Made by a program: the position numbers and the translations under genes. From Planctomycetes bacterium RIFCSPHIGHO2_12_FULL_52_36 (GTDB taxonomy: Bacteria; Planctomycetota; Brocadiia; Brocadiales; Bathyanammoxibiaceae), in contig MHYW01000107.1 in the NCBI GenBank assembly GCA_001828545.1, positions 1 through 6,444 of the forward strand: DNA of 6,444 nt. Reading direction: 5' to 3'. Below the pieces are notes generated by a model that worked only from the letters and a program-made list of their open reading frames with translations, ran no database searches and was not told the origin of the DNA. Shown piece by piece: positions 1 through 4,390 of the stretch (positions are counted from its first letter, which is position 1; every line of letters starts with the position of its first letter).

Positions 1-150
1 GACTATCCTGAGATAGACATTGAGATTGAGAAAGCTAAGGTGCGTCAGAGGTGTGAAGAACTCTACCCCGACAGGATGGACCTCTACGAGATGATATACG
101 AGAGCCGATTCAACAGACTCTGGTATCAATTCAGGGAGGCCAGGGAGTAG
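1..150 (+). CDS. C-terminal end of an unrecognised protein (5' truncated)
   Basis: The window opens inside a reading frame (frame 1) whose last 49 codons are visible and which ends at TAG 148-150. The residues are strongly charged and aromatic: an acidic start (DYPEIDIEIEK), then a stretch rich in Arg, Glu and Tyr ending in RLWYQFREARE. It looks helical and soluble, with no membrane segment. AGG, GAG and ATA codons match the other genes here, which supports real coding. I do not recognise the family from this tail. The stop codon is itself part of a GTAGGGGC palindrome word that fills the junction with the convergent DUF362 gene, so the C-terminus may have been set or trimmed by that repeat. 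The start and function lie outside the window. Confidence 0.7.
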   Translation, partial: DYPEIDIEIEKAKVRQRCEELYPDRMDLYEMIYESRFNRLWYQFREARE

Positions 151-214
151 GGGCAGGTCTTGCACCTGCCCTATTATCTTGGGCAACTGTCCGCCTCATG
201 AGGGTTGCCCCTAC
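147..214. repeat. Composite GTAGGGGC palindromic repeat between convergent genes
   Basis: The whole junction is palindromic. GTAGGGGC at 147-154 is mirrored by GCCCCTAC at 207-214. Inside are two hairpins. GGGCAGGT (151-158) pairs with ACCTGCCC (164-171) over a 5-base loop. GGGCAAC (181-187) pairs with GTTGCCC (204-210) around the palindrome CCTCATGAGG (194-203). The first hairpin is followed by TATTATCTT on the + strand, so it could act as a weak terminator for the upstream gene. The core TGTCCGCCT is shared with the copy inside the DUF362 gene (1133-1171), so both belong to one dispersed family. Confidence 0.8.
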
Positions 215-1230
215 TACGTCTCAATAACTTGAATCGCAGAGGGGTCGTCAATGCCCAGTCCCAGGCTGGCCGCCGTCTGGATGTATTTAGGCCTCCTCCC
301 CGCCTGCTCAAGGGAAGGCAACCCCGCTTCTTTTCGCTTTTCCTCAATAATATTTGCCCCAATCCTATCCATGGCTACGGGGTCTATCCCCAGGAGTATC
401 CCGTTATAGGGCCAGGCCCATTGCGCCTTATAGGCAGGACCACCGTTACACTGGGCCACCAGGGCATCACAAATCGTTAACCTCACCTTCCCTCTTATGT
501 AAGGGTGGCTGTACAACTCGGCAACGTAGGGATCGCAGTTATTGTCGTGATACTTATTGGGATTATGGATTACGCCATAGAAATTCTTCATGGCCACAGA
601 CACCCCCGCCAGGTCATGGTCCTTGAGCACCGGGACGTTTACGATGGCCGTGCATAGGCCGGATATAACCCTGCTAAAACAACTCCCCACCCGGCCCACC
701 ACCTCTGGTCTGCTCTCGTAACCTCCCCCGCTCAGTTCGTCCGTCCCAAAACACTTTAGCCCACCACCCTTACTAATGGTGAAACCCGCCTCTTTAAGCT
801 CCTTACTCGTCCTGTCAAAGATAATGATATTCCCCTCTCTTACACCTGCCAGTTTGAGGCCACGTATAATGGACTCCACCAGTTCCACGTGGGGAGAAAA
901 TGCCCTCTTTGCCAGGCAGTTGAGTTTCAGACCCACCACGTCATCGGGTTTGAATAAGCTGGCCCATGCCTTATCAGGGGATTTTATCCCGCTAAGCCTC
1001 ATTAACCCATCGTCCAGGGCCTTGCCAATCAGCCCCCCGTTCACCTTCCCATCACCCCCCAAAAACTTCTCGTGCCTGGCGATAACCAGTTTGGATTTGG
1101 AGGAAGTGCCAGCCCAGGCGGTAGATTCATCCTGTAGGGGCACGTGTCCGCCTGAGGCGGATGCCCCTACAACTGAAACCAGCCCAGCCCCCACCGCCCT
1201 CAGAAACTCCCTCCGTGTAGCCCTTGCCAT
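214..1230 (-). CDS. Tat-exported DUF362 domain protein
   Basis: This 338-residue protein belongs to the DUF362 family, whose biochemical role is not established. Family-like segments are VGLKLNCLAK (about 99-108), the Gly/Asp-rich NIIIFDR (134-140), VPVLKDHDLAGVSVAMKNFYG (199-219) and GILLGIDPVAMDRIGA (277-292). No CxxC ferredoxin cluster is present. The N-terminus is a twin-arginine signal (TRREFL, residues 5-10) with a short hydrophobic stretch to about 22, so folded export to the periplasm is likely; AWA before residue 41 could be the cleavage site. I chose ATG at 1228-1230 because AGGA (1237-1240) lies 6 bases upstream and the Tat motif then sits right at the start. An upstream in-frame ATG at 1266 would add 12 residues before it. 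Residues 20-33 are encoded by an inserted palindromic repeat. The gene converges with the preceding fragment and is divergent from the kinase. Confidence 0.88.
   Translation of the reverse strand: MARATRREFLRAVGAGLVSVVGASASGGHVPLQDESTAWAGTSSKSKLVIARHEKFLGGDGKVNGGLIGKALDDGLMRLSGIKSPDKAWASLFKPDDVVGLKLNCLAKRAFSPHVELVESIIRGLKLAGVREGNIIIFDRTSKELKEAGFTISKGGGLKCFGTDELSGGGYESRPEVVGRVGSCFSRVISGLCTAIVNVPVLKDHDLAGVSVAMKNFYGVIHNPNKYHDNNCDPYVAELYSHPYIRGKVRLTICDALVAQCNGGPAYKAQWAWPYNGILLGIDPVAMDRIGANIIEEKRKEAGLPSLEQAGRRPKYIQTAASLGLGIDDPSAIQVIET
1133..1171. repeat. In-gene GTAGGGGC palindromic element in the DUF362 gene
   Basis: TGTAGGGGCA (1133-1142) is a perfect 10-base inverted repeat of TGCCCCTACA (1162-1171). 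Inside, TCCGCCT (1147-1153) pairs with AGGCGGA (1155-1161) over a single-base loop. Only CGTG (1143-1146) is unpaired, so nearly all of the 39 bases form one palindrome. It is translated within the DUF362 gene as roughly residues 20-33 (VVGASASGGHVPLQ), at the end of the Tat hydrophobic region, where sequence is tolerated. It shares the ends and the TGTCCGCCT core of the repeat at 147-214. Confidence 0.85.
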
Positions 1231-1236
1231 ATTATT

Positions 1237-1240
1237 TCCT
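1237..1240 (-). promoter_or_regulatory. Ribosome binding site fixing the DUF362 start
   Basis: On the - strand AGGA lies 6 bases before the ATG at 1230-1228. It supports this start over the upstream in-frame ATG at 1266. Confidence 0.6.
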
Positions 1241-1247
1241 ACCACCA

Positions 1248-1300
1248 GAGACCTCAAAAGGACCATTCATAACCGTCGTAGAGATTTTTGTAGAGGTCTC
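1248..1300 (-). promoter_or_regulatory. Inverted repeat in the DUF362 leader
   Basis: GAGACCTC (1248-1255) and GAGGTCTC (1293-1300) are a perfect 8-base inverted repeat with a 37-base loop. They lie within the predicted DUF362 5' untranslated region and end about 7 bases before the AGGA ribosome binding site on the - strand. The stem could affect ribosome access, or it may just be another repeat word: AGACCTCT and AGAGACCTC also flank the palindrome near 4381-4488. No riboswitch class is recognised. Confidence 0.35.
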
Positions 1301-1314
1301 ATGAAGATATGAAA

Positions 1315-1343
1315 ATCTTACACTTATCCGCATGGCATGTCAA
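1315..1343 (-). promoter_or_regulatory. Sigma-70-type promoter for the DUF362 gene
   Basis: Read on the - strand, a perfect TTGACA -35 (1343-1338) is followed after 17 bases by TAAGAT (1320-1315). Transcription would start near 1308, giving a leader of about 78 bases that contains the GAGACCTC inverted repeat. Confidence 0.6.
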
Positions 1344-1357
1344 CAAACCCCAAAAAT

Positions 1358-1415
1358 GGACCATAGACTATAGACTAAAAAAAGTCTGTAGTCCAAAGTC
1401 TATAGCCCGTAGTCT
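1358..1415. repeat. GACTATAGACT-type palindromic word
   Basis: This AT-rich stretch is built from variations of GACTATAGACTA and its complement TAGTCTATAGTC around an A-rich centre (1377-1383). The left arm at 1358-1376 is imperfectly complementary to the right arm at 1383-1415. It lies upstream of both promoters of the divergent DUF362 and kinase genes and encodes nothing. The rest of the 1231-1535 spacer holds the two promoters and the leader inverted repeat; I see nothing else in it. Confidence 0.6.
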
Positions 1416-1501
1416 AACTTACATCCCTATAACAGAGCCAATAGGAAAATTAGAAACTATTAACTCAGGAAGAGATTGAAAAGGCCTTCATCAACCATGC
1501 T

Positions 1502-1529
1502 TTGACAATCCCTCAATAGCTGGTAAAAT
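1502..1529 (+). promoter_or_regulatory. Sigma-70-type promoter directly before the kinase ATG
   Basis: A perfect TTGACA (1502-1507) is followed after 16 bases by TAAAAT (1524-1529), one mismatch from TATAAT. The expected transcription start is about 1535-1537, which is on the ATG of the kinase gene at 1536. No Shine-Dalgarno sequence precedes that ATG, so a leaderless mRNA is predicted. Confidence 0.55.
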
Positions 1530-1535
1530 TCTTTC

Positions 1536-2630
1536 ATGCTGAACGGTCTTGCCCTACCCAGGCATTTTGGCGTAGAGAAGGAGGGGGGAAAGATATTTAT
1601 CTTTAAGGAAGGGTATGGGGATATAGTGCGGAGTGCGGAATTCCGCAATCCGAAATCCGCAATCCCAAATCTAAGGACTGTCAGAGGGCGGGGGGAGTAT
1701 CCTCGCATACCACTGGAGGGGGGCGGTACGGCCATCATAAGGAGGGTGAGGCATGGGGGTTTGTGGGGAAAGGCAACGGGTGATTTGCTCTGGGGCGTAG
1801 GTCGCCCAGTACGGGAATTGATAAACGCCAATAAGGCCCTGGAAAGGGGCGTCCCTACGGCAGAAATACTGGGAATAAGGCTTGAGGCGGCAGGGCCACC
1901 CCTGACCGGACCTTTTTACAGGGCAGAGGTCTTTTCCAGGGAGTTACCGGAGACTATAGACCTCCTGGAACTCCTTGCGTCCTCTGAATCTACTTTAGAC
2001 GTACAGCGACACAAGAGGCAGGGCCATTCCCGACCAGATGAATCCCCCTCCCCTAGTGGGAGGGGGAAGGGGGAGGGGGACTCACCCCCACCCTTCCCTC
2101 CCCCATCAAGGGGGAGGGTTTCAATGTGGCAGGGTTACTCCCGACACAAGGGGGAAATCATAAGGGCCGTTGCCCTGTCCGTAAGGGCCATGCATGAGGC
2201 CGGGCTATATCATAACGACTTGCATCTAAAGAACATATTAATCGCCAGAAAAGCCCCATTTAAGGCTTACATCATAGACCTGGATAAGTCTAGTCTCCAT
2301 GAGTCCCTCTCCCTGAACCAAAGGATTAAGAACCTGCTGAGGCTGGACAGGTCTGTGGAAAAGTTTATGATTGTAGGGGCGTATCGTCGTGCCTTAGGCA
2401 GATTCGCCGTGGCGAACAATACGCCCCTACGACCTATCACACAGAGGGACAGACTCCGCTTTCTCAGGGACTACATGGGCGGAAGCCACACCTGGAAGGA
2501 GATGGCCAGGGGGTGGCAGGGCCACTCCCGGCACCCAGGACGTACCTTTCACAGGTGGTGGTGGTGGGTGCTTGGAGTAATGGGTATAGACCCATACGGG
2601 CTTAGAAGGAATCAGGAAAGTAAGGGGTAG
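1536..2630 (+). CDS. Lipopolysaccharide (Kdo/heptose) kinase-like protein with in-frame repeat insertions
   Basis: This 364-residue protein belongs to the WaaP/KdkA/InaA group of small kinases that phosphorylate sugars of the LPS inner core at the cytoplasmic membrane. The catalytic loop HNDLHLKN is at 226-233, with Asp228 as probable base and Asn233 as metal ligand. IIDLDK (246-251) supplies the second metal Asp. RRVRHGGLWGK (69-79) and RGVPTAEILG (104-113) resemble the N-terminal lobe of the family. I judge usual members to be about 240-280 residues; the excess here matches inserted repeats at residues 31-46, about 161-205, 280-299 and about 326-335. All are in frame and avoid the catalytic motifs. 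The frame opens only at 1527, so ATG 1536 is the sole ATG near its start; no ribosome binding site is visible, but a good promoter ends just upstream. The C-terminus has four Trp in a row (341-344) from a TGG run. It may be active, or a decaying gene whose frame has survived. The exact sugar substrate is unknown. Confidence 0.8.
   Translation: MLNGLALPRHFGVEKEGGKIFIFKEGYGDIVRSAEFRNPKSAIPNLRTVRGRGEYPRIPLEGGGTAIIRRVRHGGLWGKATGDLLWGVGRPVRELINANKALERGVPTAEILGIRLEAAGPPLTGPFYRAEVFSRELPETIDLLELLASSESTLDVQRHKRQGHSRPDESPSPSGRGKGEGDSPPPFPPPSRGRVSMWQGYSRHKGEIIRAVALSVRAMHEAGLYHNDLHLKNILIARKAPFKAYIIDLDKSSLHESLSLNQRIKNLLRLDRSVEKFMIVGAYRRALGRFAVANNTPLRPITQRDRLRFLRDYMGGSHTWKEMARGWQGHSRHPGRTFHRWWWWVLGVMGIDPYGLRRNQESKG
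1626..1671. repeat. TGCGGAATTCCGCA word inside the kinase gene
   Basis: The perfect 14-base palindrome TGCGGAATTCCGCA is at 1634-1647, flanked by further partial copies (GTGCGGA at 1626; ATCCGAAATCC and GCAATCCCAAATC to the right). The block is translated as kinase residues 31-46 (VRSAEFRNPKSAIPNL). This is a low-complexity word usually found between genes, so the segment is probably inserted in the N-terminal lobe. Confidence 0.65.
2007..2150. repeat. 135-base in-frame insertion flanked by a 9-base direct repeat
   Basis: CGACACAAG occurs at 2007-2015 and again at 2142-2150, exactly 135 bases (45 codons) apart, which looks like a target-site duplication. Removing one copy plus the interior joins residues VQRHK directly to GEIIRAVALSV and restores a normal-looking kinase helix. 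The interior has two G/C hairpins. CCCCCTCCC (2044-2052) pairs with GGGAGGGGG (2058-2066); CCCTCCCCC (2096-2104) pairs with GGGGGAGGG (2110-2118). Each loop is 5 bases. Outside them is an 18-base direct repeat of the type GGCAGGGYYAYTCCCGAC (2017-2034 and 2128-2145). No transposase is encoded, so this would be a non-autonomous element. Its product is the disordered, Pro/Gly/Ser-rich stretch at residues 161-205. Confidence 0.75.
2373..2430. repeat. 58-base GTAGGGGC palindromic element inside the kinase gene
   Basis: GTAGGGGCGTAT (2373-2384) and ATACGCCCCTAC (2419-2430) form a perfect 12-base inverted repeat. Two smaller hairpins lie inside: TGCCT/AGGCA (2390-2394 and 2396-2400) and TTCGCC/GGCGAA (2403-2408 and 2411-2416). 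It is translated as residues 280-299 (VGAYRRALGRFAVANNTPLR). It belongs to the same family as 147-214 and 1133-1171 and is read in the same frame as the DUF362 copy. Confidence 0.85.
2515..2534. repeat. Third copy of the GGCAGGGCCACTCCCG word
   Basis: GGCAGGGCCACTCCCGGCAC matches the direct repeats at 2017 and 2128 with a few changes. All three copies are read in the same frame, giving the peptide pattern QG[HY]SR (here WQGHSRHPG, residues 327-335). It lies between the last repeat-free helix and the Trp run. Confidence 0.6.
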
Positions 2631-2639
2631 GCAGGATTT

Positions 2640-2702
2640 AAATGCCAAATTCCAAGGCCCAAATACCAAATAAAGTCAAAATGTCAAAGCTCAAATATCA
2701 AA
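2640..2702. repeat. CAAAT/TCAAAATGTCAAA-type low-complexity word
   Basis: An A-rich block made of degenerate repeats of CCAAAT, CAAATA and GTCAAA units fills the start of the kinase-plsY gap, immediately after the kinase stop. It stays open in the plsY frame from an ATG at 2642, preceded by AGGA at 2633-2636. The corresponding peptide (MPNSKAQIPNKVK) looks like translated repeat, not a protein domain. Confidence 0.55.
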
Positions 2703-2748
2703 TCCCCCCCCTAGCCCCCTTTAATAAAGGGGGGAAAGGAGATTTTGG
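2701..2748. repeat. CCCCCTTTAATAAAGGGGG hairpin repeat
   Basis: CCCCCTTT (2715-2722) and AAAGGGGG (2726-2733) are a perfect 8-base inverted repeat with an AAT loop, flanked by AATCCCC on the left and GGAGATTTT on the right. This is a recognisable dispersed palindromic word. A stem this strong followed by ATTTT could reduce read-through from the kinase into plsY. Confidence 0.65.
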
Positions 2749-2759
2749 CGTCTGGATTT

Positions 2760-2792
2760 CTGCTTACTGCCTACTACCTACTGCCTGCTACC
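2760..2792. repeat. CTGCTTACTGCCTACTACC word before plsY
   Basis: Degenerate tandem copies of CTACTGCC or CTACTACC occupy the 33 bases before the plsY ATG and displace any Shine-Dalgarno sequence. It is the third repeat family stacked in this gap. Confidence 0.5.
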
Positions 2793-2794
2793 AT

Positions 2795-3418
2795 ATGTAT
2801 ATACTAGCCTTTCTGGGTTCTTATCTGGTGGGGAGCATCCCCTTCGCCTACCTGGTGGCCAGGTGGGCAGGTGGTATAGACATCACACGGTACGGCAGTG
2901 GCAACGTCGGGGCCACCAACGTGGCCAGGGCCATGGGGTGGCGTTATGGCTCAGTGGTCTTTCTCATGGATATGCTGAAGGGGTTCATGCCAGTGTATCT
3001 GGCCTCAATATATGGCGGGGGAACCGTCCATCCCCCGTTGTCCGTCGGCGCTGCAGACCTGGCTATCCTTTGCGGTCTGGGGGCAATCCTGGGGCACGTC
3101 TTTCCTGTCTATCTCAGGTTCCAGGGTGGCAAGGCGGCGGCCACCAGCTTTGGGGTATTCATATGGCTGGCACCCAAGGCCCTACTTATAGCGTTTGCTG
3201 CATGGGGCGTTACTGTATTAATTACGCGCTACGTCTCCCTGGGTTCAATTATGGGGGCTGTGAGTTTTTGCGTGATAATGGTGACCTTATACAACGAACC
3301 CTTTGGACAGGGGCTATACCTGACCTTATTCAGTTTTATTATTGCCGTGCTGGTAATCTTGAGGCACAAGGAGAACATCCGTCGCCTACTGGCAGGGACT
3401 GAGAGGAAGATAGGATAG
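2795..3418 (+). CDS. plsY: Glycerol-3-phosphate acyltransferase PlsY
   Basis: This integral membrane enzyme transfers an acyl group from acyl-phosphate to sn-glycerol-3-phosphate, giving lysophosphatidic acid, the first step of phospholipid synthesis with PlsX as partner. The 207-residue length fits the family. All three PlsY motifs are present: YGSGNVGATN (33-42), HVFPVYLRFQGGKAAATSFG (101-120) and HKENIRRLLAGTE (191-203). Hydrophobic segments lie near 2-22, 52-72, 85-104, 118-143, 150-165 and 173-190. In motif 2 the common FKGGKGVAT reads FQGGKAAAT, a mild variant. I chose ATG 2795 because YILAFLGSYLVGSIPFAYL then starts the first membrane helix, as is usual. It lacks a ribosome binding site. 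The frame continues upstream to an ATG at 2642 that has AGGA 5 bases before it and would add 51 repeat-derived residues. The gene follows the LPS-kinase-like gene in the same direction and converges with the MEMO-family gene. Confidence 0.93.
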   Translation: MYILAFLGSYLVGSIPFAYLVARWAGGIDITRYGSGNVGATNVARAMGWRYGSVVFLMDMLKGFMPVYLASIYGGGTVHPPLSVGAADLAILCGLGAILGHVFPVYLRFQGGKAAATSFGVFIWLAPKALLIAFAAWGVTVLITRYVSLGSIMGAVSFCVIMVTLYNEPFGQGLYLTLFSFIIAVLVILRHKENIRRLLAGTERKIG

Positions 3419-3421
3419 TAG

Positions 3422-3498
3422 AAGGTTACAGGGAACAGGATACAGGACACAGGTAAAAAGATTTTTCCTGTTACCTGTTGCCTGTCCCCTGTTACCTT
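3422..3498. terminator. Long imperfect hairpin (AACAGG repeat) between convergent plsY and MEMO genes
   Basis: The left arm (3422-3455, units AACAGG, TACAGG and ACACAGG) is imperfectly complementary to the right arm (3465-3498, units CCTGTT, CCTGTC and TTACCTT). The loop is AAAAAGATTTTT-like at 3455-3466. It starts 3 bases after the plsY stop and overlaps the stop codon of the opposing gene. It is a repeat word, but its position between two converging genes suggests a bidirectional terminator. Confidence 0.5.
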
Positions 3499-4354
3499 AA
3501 AACACTATCCCTGCATACCCCACAAAATTGACAGGTTCGCCCGTTGGCTCTACGTCGTAACTGGTAGTATAGTGGAGAAGTTCCCCACTACTAATCCCCA
3601 GTGCCCTGGCATAGGCCACAGTTGCCGACAGGGCGCCAGGCCCACAGGAGTTCAGGTTCTTGGCGGCCTCCGGGACTATCCCCTCGGCATTCATAGTCAG
3701 GCAGAGGTCTATGATACGCTTGTCATTAACCTCCTTCACCCAGGTCAGTGCCTTCTTTCCCGTACCCATGTCCTGGGTGCCGTAGTTCAGGCCATAATGG
3801 GTGAGGTCACTGGTGCCTACTACCATCACCTCTTCATTTTTTAATAGCTCGGCAAGTTTACTCCCCAGGAGGGGGGCCTCCTTAGTGGGCGGGACCATGA
3901 TTGGGATTATATCTGCCTCTGGGAAGAGGTGCTGGATAAAGGGCACCTGCACCTCTATAGAGTGCTCCATGAGGTGGCACTCCAACTTCTCCGTAAGAAG
4001 GTCTGGACATTCTTTAAGGAGGCGGCTTGCCAGGGTGGAGTTTATATCTATCTCTCCCAGGGGCGTCTCCCACGAACCCTCGGGCATGATGGCAGGTTTG
4101 TCAACACCTGATACATGGACGGAGCCGATGAGGATAAAAGTCTCCGGCTGAGAAAGTCTGTTTATATTGTAATAAACTGTGGCCGCCGTATGCCCTGAAT
4201 ATACCCAGCCTGCATGGGGCACTATGCCGGCCACTATCTTCTCCCTCCGGGCGGGGATTGCGGAGGCCTTCCGCAGATACCTCTCCAGGGCCGACCCGCA
4301 GACCCCGGCAGTGGCAGGATAGAAACCAATAGCAATAGGACTCCTGATGGTCAA
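3497..4354 (-). CDS. amrB: MEMO1 family protein (AmmeMemoRadiSam system protein B)
   Basis: This 285-residue protein matches the MEMO family, related to class III extradiol dioxygenases, at the usual length. Conserved features are IVPHAGWVYSGHTAA (44-58; His47), the GSVHVSG loop (77-83; His80), MEHSIEVQVPFIQHLFP (129-145; His131), GTSDLTHYG (180-188; His186) and SCGPGAL (236-242; Cys237). His47, His80 and Cys237 correspond to the putative metal or active-site residues of human MEMO1. The bacterial role is not settled; the family is usually encoded with an AMMECR1 protein and a radical SAM enzyme (AmrA, AmrS), and neither is in this window. The start is TTG (4354-4352), supported by AAGGGG 7 bases upstream; the nearest ATG (4374) is out of frame. 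The protein is soluble with no signal peptide. It converges with plsY and is divergent from the metallo-hydrolase operon. Confidence 0.9.
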   Translation of the reverse strand: MTIRSPIAIGFYPATAGVCGSALERYLRKASAIPARREKIVAGIVPHAGWVYSGHTAATVYYNINRLSQPETFILIGSVHVSGVDKPAIMPEGSWETPLGEIDINSTLASRLLKECPDLLTEKLECHLMEHSIEVQVPFIQHLFPEADIIPIMVPPTKEAPLLGSKLAELLKNEEVMVVGTSDLTHYGLNYGTQDMGTGKKALTWVKEVNDKRIIDLCLTMNAEGIVPEAAKNLNSCGPGALSATVAYARALGISSGELLHYTTSYDVEPTGEPVNFVGYAGIVF

Positions 4355-4361
4355 TCTCTAA

Positions 4362-4367
4362 CCCCTT
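4362..4367 (-). promoter_or_regulatory. Ribosome binding site supporting the TTG start of amrB
   Basis: On the - strand AAGGGG lies 7 bases before TTG (4354-4352). It is the best-spaced Shine-Dalgarno-like sequence near this start and supports a non-ATG initiation codon. Confidence 0.6.
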
Positions 4368-4390
4368 CTTTCATCGTAATAGACCTCTGC

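Noticed and set aside
776..1312. Plus-strand 178-codon frame antisense to the DUF362 gene
   Set aside because: The opposite strand has a clear family, a Tat signal and a promoter. This frame is a by-product of codon bias.
1460..1831. Reverse-strand 123-codon frame overlapping the kinase start
   Set aside because: It runs antisense through the kinase N-terminal lobe and the TGCGGAATTCCGCA word and lacks a ribosome binding site. Its last 25 codons look protein-like but are too short to support a gene.
1846..1857. GGGGCGTCCCTAC as another GTAGGGGC-type repeat
   Set aside because: It encodes the family-typical RGVPTAE segment of the kinase and has no second arm, so it is native coding sequence.
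2096..2118. CCCTCCCCC/GGGGGAGGG hairpin as an intrinsic terminator
   Set aside because: It lies inside the kinase reading frame and is followed by GTTTCAA, not a T run. It is better explained as part of the inserted element.
2007..2150. The insertion as an autonomous insertion sequence
   Set aside because: At 135 bases it has no transposase and no terminal inverted repeats; its ends are direct repeats. It can only be non-autonomous.
2863..3402. Plus-strand 179-codon frame inside plsY
   Set aside because: It is out of frame with all three PlsY motifs and its peptide has no membrane character or recognisable domain.
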